From Nitrospirota bacterium (GTDB taxonomy: Bacteria; Nitrospirota; Thermodesulfovibrionia; Thermodesulfovibrionales; Dissulfurispiraceae): a DNA stretch of 34,819 nt. Of the stretch, positions 27,101-34,205 are shown piece by piece. The stretch lies in the NCBI GenBank assembly GCA_021791055.1, contig JAJYXI010000050.1, positions 1-34,819 of the forward strand, in the 5' to 3' direction. The translations under genes and the position numbers were made by a program. Under the pieces are notes generated by a model that was given only the letters and a program-made list of their open reading frames with translations, searched no databases and was not told where the DNA came from. Each line of letters begins with the position of its first letter. Position 1 is the first letter of the stretch.

Positions 27101-28120
27101 AATCTCATGACTCACGACTCTGGACTCTTGACTATCCTTGATGAAGACATGAGAAGACTCAGGGCCATATGGGAGGAGACCAGCCATCAACTGGATATGC
27201 TTCAGGCAAATCCTGAATGCGTCCTTGAAGAAAAGGAAATTATTTACGACAGGACCGGCTCCTCATATCACATATCTTTCAAACCAGAACAGACACCCGA
27301 AATAATCTTAAAGAGAGATTTAAAACCGGCAGTAGCAATAATCAGAGAGGAAGGAAGTAACGGCGACAGAGAAATGACATCAGCATTTTACCTTGCAGGA
27401 TTCGAGCCTTGGGATGTCACAATGACAGATTTGCTGAATGAAAAAATAGACCTCTCCCAATTTAAAGGCATAGTCTTTGTGGGCGGCTTCAGTTATGCAG
27501 ATGTCCTTGATTCAGCAAAGGGCTGGGCAGGAACAATAAGGTTCAACAAAAAGCTTTATGAGCAGTTCCAGACTTTTTATAGCAGAACCGACACATTCAG
27601 TCTCGGCGTATGCAATGGATGCCAGTTGATGGCACTTTTAGGATGGGTTCCGTGGCAGGGTATTGACGATAAATTCCAGCCGAGGTTTATCCATAATAAA
27701 TCAGGGAGATTCGAATCAAGATTCGCCACTATAAAGATTTTAGAAAGTCCTTCAATAATGCTGAAGGGCATGGAAGGCTCTGTCTTAGGCGTCTGGATAG
27801 CGCATGGAGAGGGGCTTGCCCATTTCCCCGACAAAAAAATACTGGATGAAGTATTAGAGAGAAAACTCGCACCAATCAGATATGTGGACGACAACGGAGA
27901 AGTCACGGAAAAATATCCGTTCAATCCCAACGGCTCGCCTCTTGGCATTGCATCGCTTTGCACACCTGATGGGAGACATCTTGCCATAATGCCACATCCG
28001 GAAAGGACATTCCTGAAATGGCAGTGGGCATGGATGCCGGAGGAGATGAAGAAAAACCTCAATGCATCCCCATGGTTAAAGATGTTCCAGAATGCAAGGG
28101 AGTGGTGTGCCAGAACATAA
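24131..28120 (+). CDS. purL: Phosphoribosylformylglycinamidine synthase, single-chain type
   Basis: The protein has 1329 residues, the large single-chain PurL of proteobacterial type (about 1295 in E. coli), not the PurLQS complex. It converts FGAR, glutamine and ATP to FGAM, step four of purine synthesis. Order: N-terminal domain, linker, two AIRS-like synthetase halves (H-N-F-P-T-G at about 312; D-G-G-K-D-S around 790), and a C-terminal glutaminase with Cys1161 (G-V-C-N-G-C), His1289 and Glu1291. AAGGAGATAATA precedes the ATG. Compared with E. coli, extra residues fall in variable loops encoded by short tandem repeats at 24372-24403, 24533-24557, 26912-26946 and 27107-27134. Catalytic regions are untouched, so the enzyme is expected to work. 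A small gene and a DUF2784 gene follow on the same strand. Confidence 0.97.
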   Translation: MPKKGLLHMYRTPALSAYKKNVLLKAVREKISPDIRDIGTEFCFNIDSSAPLTDEELNTLKWLLSETFEPDNFSDTSFLTASPIHRFTHSPVFEVGPRMNFTTAWSTNAVSICHACGLTKINRIERSRRYKLIFRSQKSSDFLELIHDRMTECSYPEPLTTFETGIIPEPVKTIPLLEDGKSALIKINHEMGLGLDDWDIDYYYNLFVNDLKRNPTNVECFDLSQSNSEHSRHWFFRGRLIIDGREIPESLMQIVKEPYKRNPNNSVIAFKDNSSAIRGYKIHTIMPESPEKPSPLKEKELTYHIIFTAETHNFPTGVAPFPGAETGTGGRIRDVHATGRGSLVVAGTAAYCVGNLFIPNYPLPWEHGSSIYPKNLASPLQIEIEASNGASDYGNKFGEPVIQGFTRSFGLKMPDGERREWIKPIMFTGGVGQIDARHLEKGEPENGMVVVKVGGPAYRIGMGGGAASSMISGENIEELDFNAVQRGDAEMEQKLNRVIRACVELGNENPIISIHDQGAGGNCNVVKEIIHPSGANIDIRKIILGDNTLSVLEIWGAEYQEQDALLIHSSRIELFEGLCKREKVPVAVIGEITGDGYIVLYDGNDDSIIEHLSLEKVLGDMPQKTFHLERVASNNQPLRLPDNITVLDAIDRVLRLVSVGSKRFLTNKVDRSVTGLIARQQCAGPLQLTVSDVAVIAQSHFGHESGLSGAAISIGEQPIKGLINPSAMARMSVGEALTNIVWAKISSLRDIKCSANWMWAPKLTGEGAKLYDAAIAMRDIMLELGIAVDGGKDSLSMAAKVVHPSGDVETVKSPGALVISAYATCPDITRVITPDLKMHGKSKLIYIDLGSGKNRLGGSALAHCYKQVGDESPDVDNTQLLKDAFNAVQELIDKELILSGHDRSDGGLATTLLEMAFAGNCGMEITLSQESGVKSQESEKGVMPILFSEELGLVIEYMPDKEDSIVAILENYSVPCQIIGRTSTEKRIEINLMTHDSGLLTILDEDMRRLRAIWEETSHQLDMLQANPECVLEEKEIIYDRTGSSYHISFKPEQTPEIILKRDLKPAVAIIREEGSNGDREMTSAFYLAGFEPWDVTMTDLLNEKIDLSQFKGIVFVGGFSYADVLDSAKGWAGTIRFNKKLYEQFQTFYSRTDTFSLGVCNGCQLMALLGWVPWQGIDDKFQPRFIHNKSGRFESRFATIKILESPSIMLKGMEGSVLGVWIAHGEGLAHFPDKKILDEVLERKLAPIRYVDDNGEVTEKYPFNPNGSPLGIASLCTPDGRHLAIMPHPERTFLKWQWAWMPEEMKKNLNASPWLKMFQNAREWCART
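24372..24403. repeat. ATTCACC-type octad repeat inside purL
   Basis: Four 8-bp units (CTTCACCC, ATTCACCG, ATTTACCC, ATTCACCA) encode S-P-I-H-R-F-T-H-S-P. The unit ATTTACCC also occurs in the rplL-rpoB spacer repeats. Confidence 0.75.
24533..24557. repeat. AGAAGTC heptad inverted repeat inside purL
   Basis: Two tandem AGAAGTC units are followed after 4 nt by the inverse GACTTCT. They encode part of F-R-S-Q-K-S-S-D-F in a loop that varies between PurL proteins. Confidence 0.65.
26912..26946. repeat. AGTCAGG/AGTCAAG heptad repeat inside purL
   Basis: Five units (AGTCAGG, AGTCAGG, GGTCAAG, AGTCAAG, AGTCAG) encode S-Q-E-S-G-V-K-S-Q-E-S-E-K. They sit just before the conserved L-F-S-E-E-L-G segment. 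Confidence 0.8.
27107..27134. repeat. NNGACTC heptad repeat inside purL, inverse of the previous array
   Basis: Four units (ATGACTC, ACGACTC, TGGACTC, TTGACTA) are the reverse complement of the AGTCANG heptads 160 bp upstream. The two arrays could pair as a long imperfect hairpin. They encode M-T-H-D-S-G-L-L-T-I. Confidence 0.75.
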
Positions 28121-28171
28121 GATAGAACATAAGATTAAAAATATACATAAACACTGGAGGAGATTCGAAAG

Positions 28172-28390
28172 ATGATTAAAAAAACCCATGTGAAGTCCTT
28201 CTACAACGGCGTGTTTGTTACCTGTTATGAATGCAAGGATGTAAAGTATGTAGCAAACCAGCATGGTGACTGGGATGTATATGAAGGTGAATACGAAAGA
28301 GGGAAAAGGACAAGGACAATTCCAAAAGAGTCCGAGGAGATTAGGCAAATCATCAGCGAACACCAAAGACATGCAAGAGGAAGGCGGTAG
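28172..28390 (+). CDS. Small hypothetical protein
   Basis: The protein has 72 residues and is highly charged. One CXXC pair (T-C-Y-E-C, about 18-22) is followed by an acidic/aromatic stretch and a basic tail rich in R and K. No helix or signal peptide is seen. It starts 51 nt after purL on the same strand, with a GGAGGA ribosome site about 10 nt before the ATG, so it is probably co-transcribed with purL. I do not recognise the family. The basic tail would suit nucleic-acid binding, but that is a guess. Confidence 0.65.
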   Translation: MIKKTHVKSFYNGVFVTCYECKDVKYVANQHGDWDVYEGEYERGKRTRTIPKESEEIRQIISEHQRHARGRR

Positions 28391-28420
28391 GTTCATAAGA
28401 TATCGGACAACTGGAAATCA

Positions 28421-28777
28421 ATGCCTTATAAAATCCTTGCAGACATAGTTGTCCTTATCCATTTCCTGTGGATAGTATTTCTAATATTCGGCGCATTCTT
28501 AGGTGTAAAACACAAGGCTGTAAAGGTCTTTCATATCTCAGGTCTCATCTTTGCCTTCATCATCCAGATATTCGACTGGTACTGTCCCCTTACCCATCTT
28601 GAGGTCTGGCTAAGGTCAAAACATGACCCTGCTCTCGCCTATACGGGATCATTCATTCCACACTATATAGAGAAAATCGTGTACATTGAACTCCCTCGTT
28701 ATACCATCTTTATACTCACCGTCATTTTATGCGGATTCAATGCGTGGTTTTATATCAAGAAGAAGAAAAATGCTTAA
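28421..28777 (+). CDS. DUF2784 family membrane protein
   Basis: The protein has 118 residues with three to four hydrophobic segments (about 5-27, 36-55, 95-112). It has the DUF2784 hallmarks: an early H-F-L-W-I-V-F-L-I-F-G, and D-W-Y-C-P-L-T-H-L-E in the middle, followed by F-I-P-H-Y. Proteins of this family are small inner-membrane proteins of unknown function, often near membrane or lipid genes. It follows the 72-residue gene after 30 nt. Only a weak ribosome site (CTGGAAA) is visible. Confidence 0.88.
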   Translation: MPYKILADIVVLIHFLWIVFLIFGAFLGVKHKAVKVFHISGLIFAFIIQIFDWYCPLTHLEVWLRSKHDPALAYTGSFIPHYIEKIVYIELPRYTIFILTVILCGFNAWFYIKKKKNA

Positions 28778-28784
28778 ATAATTA

Positions 28785-28806
28785 TAGCAGGTATGCATAC
28801 CTGCTA
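28785..28806. repeat. 22-bp perfect palindrome between convergent genes
   Basis: TAGCAGGTATG and its exact inverse meet without a spacer, in the 48-bp gap between DUF2784 and nfi. A bidirectional terminator or a binding site is possible; the sequence does not decide. No T-run is present. Confidence 0.7.
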
Positions 28807-28825
28807 CGCTCAAGAGCCGATATCA

Positions 28826-29482
28826 TTATTTGGGTTTAAGCTTCTTTGAAAGATAATCTGCCCTTCTGAGGGGCTCAGGTATCCTGTATTTAAAAACGCA
28901 TTTCATCACTATCTCTATAGACGAATCAATATCAATCATATGCCCGGGGGAGACAAAGACAGGCTTTACATTGCTCCGTGTTCTTAATACGGCACCGACT
29001 TTCATACCTTTGTAATAAAGATATGTCCAGATCCCCTTTGTAACATCAGGCTCCTTAAATTCCCCTATAAGTCTTGATTTTGCGCAGCCAATGGTTGAAA
29101 TGTTCAAAAGCACACCGATATGGGATGCAATGCCTATTCCCTTTGGATGGGCTATGCCCTGACCGTCAAAGAGTATTACATCAGGTTTTGCATCCAATTT
29201 CCCGATGGCATTAATAATGGCATGTCCTTCTCTAAAAGAAAGCATTCCAGGGATATAAGGGAATCTTATTTTTTCGATAGAAAAAGCATCCTTTATATGC
29301 CTTAACTCTGGATATTCGTATAGAGCTGCAACTGCTATAACTTTATCGCCGGCAAAAGCCGCATCAACCGCTGCAATTAATTCAGGTGTCTTTTTCAGAG
29401 GTATAATCTTCACCCTCTTTCTCAGGACATCCTGAATTTTCTTTGCCTCTAAAATGTCCTTTGGCCATAAATTTTTTCTCAT
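28826..29482 (-). CDS. nfi: Endonuclease V (deoxyinosine 3'-endonuclease)
   Basis: The protein has 218 residues. Family motifs are clear: A-A-V-D-A-A-F with the metal-binding Asp, F-P-Y-I-P-G-M-L-S-F-R-E-G (wedge region and Glu), and D-G-Q-G-I-A-H-P-K-G-I-G-I-A-S-H-I-G-V with the second Asp. The enzyme nicks DNA one base 3' of deaminated bases, mainly inosine. The ATG at 29482 is preferred over the TTG one codon upstream. TATAAT ends 6 nt before that ATG and no Shine-Dalgarno is seen, so the mRNA is probably leaderless. It is divergent from the malic enzyme gene. Confidence 0.93.
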   Translation of the reverse strand: MRKNLWPKDILEAKKIQDVLRKRVKIIPLKKTPELIAAVDAAFAGDKVIAVAALYEYPELRHIKDAFSIEKIRFPYIPGMLSFREGHAIINAIGKLDAKPDVILFDGQGIAHPKGIGIASHIGVLLNISTIGCAKSRLIGEFKEPDVTKGIWTYLYYKGMKVGAVLRTRSNVKPVFVSPGHMIDIDSSIEIVMKCVFKYRIPEPLRRADYLSKKLKPK

Positions 29483-29488
29483 CAAATA

Positions 29489-29519
29489 ATTATACCTGAC
29501 ATTTAATCTAAGTTATAAT
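29489..29519. promoter_or_regulatory. Back-to-back -10 boxes of nfi and the malic enzyme
   Basis: In a 43-bp divergent gap, TATAAT occurs on the minus strand (29489-29494) and on the plus strand (29514-29519). Each is exactly 6 nt from its own ATG. Each -35 region would lie in or beyond the other gene's -10, so the two promoters should compete. No clear TTGACA is present on either side. Confidence 0.7.
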
Positions 29520-29525
29520 TAACCT

Positions 29526-30932
29526 ATGAAGGTTCCAGGCCCAAGCTACAGCATAACTTTGAGAATAGAGGTCATCAACAAACCCGGAATGTTCGGAAAA
29601 GTCGCAACTGCCATCGGAAATGCAGGAGGCGATATAGGCGCCGTTGATATTGTAAGTGTAGGCAGAGGGGTAATAGTCAGGGATATTAATGTAAATGCAA
29701 GGGACGAGACACACGAAAAAGAGATAGTCGAGAGTGTAAAGAAAATAGATGGCGTTAAAATCCTTCATGTCTCTGACATGACATTTCTCCTGCACCACGG
29801 CGGCAAGATAGAGATACATAACAAAGTTCCTGTGAGAAACAGAAATGACCTGTCCATGGTTTACACCCCCGGAGTTGCGAGGGTCTGTACAGCAATACAC
29901 CATGATAAGGAAAGGGCCTACAGGTTCACCATAAAAAGAAACTCCGTTGCAATCATTACTGACGGAAGCGCTGTGCTCGGCCTGGGGGATATTGGGCCGG
30001 AGGCAGCAATGCCTGTAATGGAAGGAAAAGCAATGCTCTTTAAAGAGTTTGCAGACATCGATGCATTTCCCATCGCTCTTTCAACAAAGGATCCTGATGA
30101 GATAATAAAGGTCGTGAAATACATATCACCAGCCTTTGGAGGAATCAATCTTGAGGACATATCTGCACCGAGATGTTTTGAAATAGAGGAGAAACTTAAG
30201 ATAGAGCTTGATATTCCTGTATTCCACGATGACCAGCACGGCACAGCAGTGGTAATCCTCGCAGCTTTGATTAACGCAGTTAAGGTTGTCGGGAAAAGAT
30301 TAGAAGATTTAAAGGCAGTAATATCCGGTGCAGGCGCTGCAGGGACAGCAACATGTAAGATGCTTATAAAAATCGGCATAAAAGACATCATTGTCTGTGA
30401 CAGGGCAGGCGCCATTTATAAAGGCAGGAAAGAGCATATGAATCCAATAAAGGAATGGATTTCTGAAAATACAAATCCGGAAATGATAAAGGGAAGCCTT
30501 TCTGGTGTAATGGCTGGTGCAGATGTATTTATAGGTGTATCGGCGCCAAACCTCATAAGTATTGCTGATATAAAGAAGATGTCCCGGGACCCGATAGTAT
30601 TTGCCCTTGCAAATCCTGAGCCTGAGATTTCTCCGGAAGATGCCATACCCCATGCAAGGATATTTGCAACAGGCAGGTCGGATTATCCTAACCAGATAAA
30701 CAATATGCTCTGTTTTCCGGGGCTCTTCAGGGGACTCCTGAATTCAAGGGCTAAAGAGGTTAACGACGAGATAAAGTTAGCTGCTTCAATGGCAATAGCA
30801 TCAATGGTGGACGAAAAGGAATTAAGCGAAGACTACATAGTGCCGAGCATATTTGACAGAAGGGTAGTTACTGAGGTCGCTGCCAAAGTCTCAGATGCAG
30901 CACATAAAACAGGAGTTGCAAGAAGGGATTGA
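29526..30932 (+). CDS. NAD(P)-dependent malic enzyme with N-terminal ACT domain
   Basis: The protein has 468 residues. An ACT-like regulatory domain comes first (about 8-84; T-L-R-I-E-V-I-N-K-P-G-M-F-G start). A malic-enzyme core follows, with Y-T-P-G-V-A, the catalytic Lys segment E-G-K-A-M-L-F, F-H-D-D-Q-H-G-T-A and the Rossmann G-A-G-A-A-G-T-A. The reaction converts malate to pyruvate and CO2 with NAD(P)H. The ACT domain suggests allosteric control by an amino acid or other small ligand, not identified here. TATAAT ends 6 nt before the ATG and no Shine-Dalgarno is visible, so the mRNA is probably leaderless. Its stop codon overlaps the start of the downstream NTPase. Confidence 0.93.
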   Translation: MKVPGPSYSITLRIEVINKPGMFGKVATAIGNAGGDIGAVDIVSVGRGVIVRDINVNARDETHEKEIVESVKKIDGVKILHVSDMTFLLHHGGKIEIHNKVPVRNRNDLSMVYTPGVARVCTAIHHDKERAYRFTIKRNSVAIITDGSAVLGLGDIGPEAAMPVMEGKAMLFKEFADIDAFPIALSTKDPDEIIKVVKYISPAFGGINLEDISAPRCFEIEEKLKIELDIPVFHDDQHGTAVVILAALINAVKVVGKRLEDLKAVISGAGAAGTATCKMLIKIGIKDIIVCDRAGAIYKGRKEHMNPIKEWISENTNPEMIKGSLSGVMAGADVFIGVSAPNLISIADIKKMSRDPIVFALANPEPEISPEDAIPHARIFATGRSDYPNQINNMLCFPGLFRGLLNSRAKEVNDEIKLAASMAIASMVDEKELSEDYIVPSIFDRRVVTEVAAKVSDAAHKTGVARRD

Positions 30933-31447
30933 TAATAAAAAACATTCTCATCACAGGTCTTCCCGGTGTAGGCAAGACAACCCTTATTAGAAGGCTCGCT
31001 GAAGAACTTAAAAATTTTCATCCAGCTGGTTTTTATACAGCAGAGATCAGGGAAGGAGGCATCAGAAAGGGGTTTGAACTTATAAGCCTTGACGGGAAAA
31101 AGGGACTTCTTTCCCACATTGATATAAAAAGCCCTTACAGGGTCAGCAAGTACTGCGTTGACATTAAAGGCTTTGAGAGTTTTCTTGACTCCATCGCATT
31201 CTTAGACCCTGCAACCCGTCTCATTATCATTGATGAAATCGGAAAAATGGAGTGCTTCTCTGATAAATTCAGAAACCTCATAAAAGAGATCCTCGATTCC
31301 GATAAATTGGTTATTGCAACCATTGCCCTTAAAGGCACAGGAATAATTTCTGATATAAAGAAAAGGGATGATATAAAGCTTTTTGAGATTACTCAGAGCA
31401 ACAGGAATTCTTTATTATCAGAAATTTTAAAAGAGATAAAGATTTAA
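30929..31447 (+). CDS. THEP1-type nucleoside-triphosphatase
   Basis: The protein has 172 residues. Walker A G-L-P-G-V-G-K-T-T is at about 9-17 and a Walker B-like I-I-I-D-E-I-G-K-M-E at about 97-106; both are signatures of the THEP1/NTPase_1 (DUF265) family. Members hydrolyse NTPs in vitro and are suspected to act on nucleic acids or RNA ends; the role is unsettled. It starts with TTG in a TTGA overlap with the malic enzyme stop codon, so translation is coupled to that gene. No metabolic link between the two is known. Confidence 0.88.
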   Translation: MIIKNILITGLPGVGKTTLIRRLAEELKNFHPAGFYTAEIREGGIRKGFELISLDGKKGLLSHIDIKSPYRVSKYCVDIKGFESFLDSIAFLDPATRLIIIDEIGKMECFSDKFRNLIKEILDSDKLVIATIALKGTGIISDIKKRDDIKLFEITQSNRNSLLSEILKEIKI

Positions 31448-31510
31448 TCTTTCCTTGCAAAGCATGGGTTTTTATTTTACAATTAATTCCAATATAAAAG
31501 GACATAAGAC

Positions 31511-32032
31511 ATGGTAAAAAACAGATTATTACTTGCTAAGATTGGAAGTATCCTTATGGCTTTCTGGATAATAACTTTTTGTTATAGCAAAGCAGAAGGT
31601 GCAGACTGGAAACTATATGCCGAAAACCAGAATTTCTATTTTTATCACAATGTGGAAGCACAAGACCCATTAAAAAATATCCTCGATATTTTCAGGAAAA
31701 AAATCGTTAAGGCATGGACAAAACGTGTCATAAAAGGCGATAAAGGCAGAGATTGGCAGATACAGGAAAACAAAAGGCTTGGAATATCTACAAAAGGCTA
31801 TGACAATTACGAGTACACGATATTTCTAAAGGAAATAAACTGCTCAGATAGCATGGTTCGCCCAATATCAGAAGCTGACTACACAAAAGAAAGGAATTTA
31901 CTGAGCAAGGCTGAATTTCCATATGCAGAATGGAAACATATCATCCCGGAATCAGATGATGAACTGTTACTTAAAGCTGTATGCACTCTGTCAAAAACTG
32001 AAACAACCGAAACTGAAACAAAACAATACTGA
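31511..32032 (+). CDS. Secreted protein of the surface-adhesin E-like family
   Basis: The protein has 173 residues. A signal peptide (about 1-31, ending A-E-G-A) precedes a domain that starts D-W-K-L-Y-A-E. It continues with F-Y-F-Y, V-K-A-W-T-K-R-V, E-I-N-C-S-D and a C-terminal W-K-H-I-I-P-E-S-D-D-E-L-L-L-K-A-V-C, the pattern of the Adhesin_E-type domain found in many deltaproteobacterial exported proteins. Two cysteines could form a disulfide. The tail is rich in T, E and K. A weak GGA lies about 10 nt upstream of the ATG. Function is unknown beyond export. It is followed at once by tRNA-Ala. Confidence 0.78.
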   Translation: MVKNRLLLAKIGSILMAFWIITFCYSKAEGADWKLYAENQNFYFYHNVEAQDPLKNILDIFRKKIVKAWTKRVIKGDKGRDWQIQENKRLGISTKGYDNYEYTIFLKEINCSDSMVRPISEADYTKERNLLSKAEFPYAEWKHIIPESDDELLLKAVCTLSKTETTETETKQY

Positions 32033-32046
32033 TAGAAGATTAGAAG

Positions 32047-32119
<73 letters not shown>

Positions 32120-32131
32120 AAACCATTGTAA

Positions 32132-32146
32132 TTTAAAGCATTTAGG
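32132..32146. repeat. Direct repeat, left copy (candidate att or integrase site)
   Basis: TTTAAAGCATTTAGG is identical to 33276-33290. This copy overlaps the integrase stop codon and lies 13 nt from the tRNA-Ala 5' end. It is followed by CATTTGC. Confidence 0.6.
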
Positions 32147-33254
32147 CATTTGCTGTCAAGTTACTTTTGGTTACTGTCATAGAATTGTAATACTTTTGCT
32201 GATTTTGGCCTTCATTTTGAGGCGTTTTGCCGTTCAAAAAATTATCATATTTTTTGACTGCCTCTACCTTATGGCTCGGTGCTAAATGAGCATACCTTAA
32301 TGTCATGGTCAGGGTCTTATGCCCTAAAAGCTCCTTGACTGTGGTTAAATCCACTCCGGCCATGACAAGATGACTTGCAAAGGTATGTCTTAAATCATGA
32401 AAATGAAAATCCTTAATCCCTGCCCTTCTGCAAGCTGTAGCAAATGCCCGTTTAACATCGCCGTAAGGCTTTCCTGTGGTGTTATCATAAAAGACATAGG
32501 AAACATCAAGCCTTCTGGTAATACCCTGCAAAATGCCTCTCAGTGTGTCATTGATTGGTATTTCCCTTCTCTCTCCGTTCTTAGTCTTGTCCAGTAGAAT
32601 GAAACCATGCCTGAGGTCAATATTCGCATCCCATCGGAGATTCAGTATCTCGCCTTTCCTCATGCCGGTATTCAGTGCGGTAATCACGATTGGCTTTAAG
32701 TGAGGCTCACACGCATTAATTAAGGCTTGGCACTCCTCTTTTGACAGATACCGCAAACGCTTATTATTCTCTTTGAGCATTTTTACTTTTGGGATCGCCG
32801 TGCCGTCAATCATTTTCCAATCGGCTGCCTTTGTGAACATGTGAGCTAAAACAGCTATTTTTCTGTTTACCGTTGCCGGTTTATTGCCTTTATTCAGCAT
32901 TTCGGACTGGTATTGCTCTATAACCTCAGTTGAGAAATCGTTTAAAAATAAATCCCCGAATTTCTTAACCAGTTGAGCAATAAGATAGCTTTTCCAGCGT
33001 TTAAACGCCTTCTGCCGTCCCTCCGCCCATGCTTTATACTTCTCCGATAGCTCGATAAAGGTGTATTCCTTCGGCTTTTCCTCATCCCTCATTTCGGAGA
33101 TCCATTTACCGATTGCAATTTTACCCTTAATTGCATCGTAAATTGTTTGCGCTGCCTGTTTATTTGATGTTCCTGTAGACCGCTGGTACTGCCTTTTGTT
33201 TACACAAAAACTCATCCACCATATCGGTGAATCCTTACGCTTGTAAAGTCCCAT
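32142..33254 (-). CDS. Tyrosine site-specific integrase
   Basis: The protein has 370 residues. An N-terminal arm-binding-like segment has Y-K-R-K-D-S-P-I-W-W-M-S-F, a core-binding SAM-like domain lies at about 60-150, and the catalytic domain covers about 165-340. Catalytic residues are visible: R199 (T-G-M-R-K-G-E), K223 or K225, H286 and R289 (H-D-L-R-H-T-F), H312 (L-G-H-K) and nucleophile Y321 (R-Y-A-H). AAGGAGGATAGTTT precedes the ATG. The gene is flanked by a 15-bp direct repeat and sits on the 5' side of tRNA-Ala, which is unusual because islands normally target the tRNA 3' end. It is likely the mark of a small mobile element or integrated island; intactness of the catalytic set suggests it may be active. 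Confidence 0.93.
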   Translation of the reverse strand: MGLYKRKDSPIWWMSFCVNKRQYQRSTGTSNKQAAQTIYDAIKGKIAIGKWISEMRDEEKPKEYTFIELSEKYKAWAEGRQKAFKRWKSYLIAQLVKKFGDLFLNDFSTEVIEQYQSEMLNKGNKPATVNRKIAVLAHMFTKAADWKMIDGTAIPKVKMLKENNKRLRYLSKEECQALINACEPHLKPIVITALNTGMRKGEILNLRWDANIDLRHGFILLDKTKNGERREIPINDTLRGILQGITRRLDVSYVFYDNTTGKPYGDVKRAFATACRRAGIKDFHFHDLRHTFASHLVMAGVDLTTVKELLGHKTLTMTLRYAHLAPSHKVEAVKKYDNFLNGKTPQNEGQNQQKYYNSMTVTKSNLTANA

Positions 33255-33275
33255 AAACTATCCTCCTTTCTTGCT

Positions 33276-33290
33276 TTTAAAGCATTTAGG
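33276..33290. repeat. Direct repeat, right copy (candidate att or integrase site)
   Basis: This is the second copy of TTTAAAGCATTTAGG, just upstream of the integrase ribosome site. It lies inside a TGCTTT-T-AAAGCA inverted repeat (33272-33284). A related inverted element, ATGCCTAAA, lies at 33332-33340. Confidence 0.6.
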
Positions 33291-33319
33291 ACCCAACAAG
33301 GCTTGCAAATACCACGGTA

Positions 33320-33328
33320 ATTATAACA
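33320..33328 (-). promoter_or_regulatory. Extended -10 promoter of the integrase gene
   Basis: The minus strand reads TGTTATAAT, giving a leader of about 58 nt that includes the direct repeat. ATGCATG and ATGCAT palindromic words overlap and flank it, so the integrase or an excisionase could repress the promoter. This is inferred. Confidence 0.5.
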
Positions 33329-33340
33329 TGCATGCCTAAA

Positions 33341-33597
33341 GTCCCTATATACGTATGCATTTTGACGAGGATTTTTTTCACGGAAATGCTTAATTTTTAA
33401 GAAAAGATTAAGAGAAGTTGTTAAAAATTTACTGACAGGCTTGTTAAGAACTTCTGTTAAAGGAATTGGGAATGGATACAGCCAAAAACTGTTTATATCG
33501 GATTACAGAGATGCCCTACAATCGATTTTTTTGAGGTAGGACGATATAAACATCGTCCTAAAAAGGGAATAAGGTCTATTGTTTATTCAGCCCTGGC
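33341..33597. other. AT-rich non-coding stretch with one hairpin
   Basis: No gene is seen between the integrase promoter and the 78-residue gene. One 9-bp hairpin (TAGGACGAT/ATCGTCCTA, 33537-33545 with 33552-33560) is present. It has no U-run on the 3' side in either direction, so it is a weak terminator candidate for the small-gene chain to the right. Confidence 0.5.
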
Positions 33598-33834
33598 TTA
33601 CTCTTTTTCAAAAATAAATCGTTTGATTTGACGCCAAAGGGATCCAGGAAACTGAAATAAAAATATGATAAATGGAATAAGAAGGAAACAACTCACCAGC
33701 CACAACAATCTTTTTGTTGGGCTGTTAAACAAATACGGCCTCTTACTCCTTAAATCATCTGAAAACATTAAAAGCACAAACGAAAGAAGTACACCAACTA
33801 AATATAAAGCGATACGATAATAAGTTCCATCCAT
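33598..33834 (-). CDS. Small membrane protein, unknown
   Basis: The protein has 78 residues with two hydrophobic segments (about 7-24 and 43-62) and a basic C-terminus. The predicted form is a two-helix hairpin in the inner membrane. A strong AGGAGGA ribosome site precedes the ATG. It follows the 100-residue gene after 17 nt on the same strand, so they form one unit. I do not recognise a family. Confidence 0.65.
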   Translation of the reverse strand: MDGTYYRIALYLVGVLLSFVLLMFSDDLRSKRPYLFNSPTKRLLWLVSCFLLIPFIIFLFQFPGSLWRQIKRFIFEKE

Positions 33835-33851
33835 ACCGTCCTCCTGTTCTA

Positions 33852-34154
33852 TTATACAGGGGATTGCAAATTTTTAAGAATACTAAACATATCTATCCCA
33901 TACTTTTTTGCAAGCCCGTATATTGCAGGTCTGATATAATCTTCACCCCTGCCTTTGCAAATTTTAACAACCTCGTGCTCAAGGTGCCTTCTGAGAATAT
34001 CGATATCCAGCTCTCCTATTTCGTCAAGGGATTTCTCTACAAGGTTTAGCTCCCTGTTGAATATAACAGGCGGTGCAACAATAAAGAATATCTCAAGCCT
34101 TAAAAGCCTGCTGGCAAGCCTTATGTATCTATCATCAAAATTAATCTTTTCCAT
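33852..34154 (-). CDS. Hypothetical protein
   Basis: The protein has 100 residues and is mostly helical by composition. A hydrophobic patch (F-F-I-V-A-P-P-V-I-F) lies at about 23-32, and an alternating charged helix with H-L-E-H-E-V-V-K-I-C-K at about 57-67. CAGGAGGAAAAGCG before the ATG is a very good ribosome site. There is no signal peptide and no recognised domain. It is co-transcribed with the small membrane protein gene. Confidence 0.65.
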   Translation of the reverse strand: MEKINFDDRYIRLASRLLRLEIFFIVAPPVIFNRELNLVEKSLDEIGELDIDILRRHLEHEVVKICKGRGEDYIRPAIYGLAKKYGIDMFSILKNLQSPV

Positions 34155-34205
34155 CGCTTTTCCTCCTGTTTCTCTTAAATAAGTATAAAATAAAAGCTAT
34201 AATAA

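Noticed and set aside
26911-27134. A discrete 225-bp insertion element in purL bounded by the two inverse heptad arrays
   Set aside because: The stretch between the arrays encodes conserved PurL sequence (L-F-S-E-E-L-G), so the arrays are two separate loop expansions.
33537-33560. 9-bp hairpin as terminator of the small-gene chain or the integrase region
   Set aside because: No U-run follows on either strand, so it is only listed as a hairpin in the non-coding stretch.
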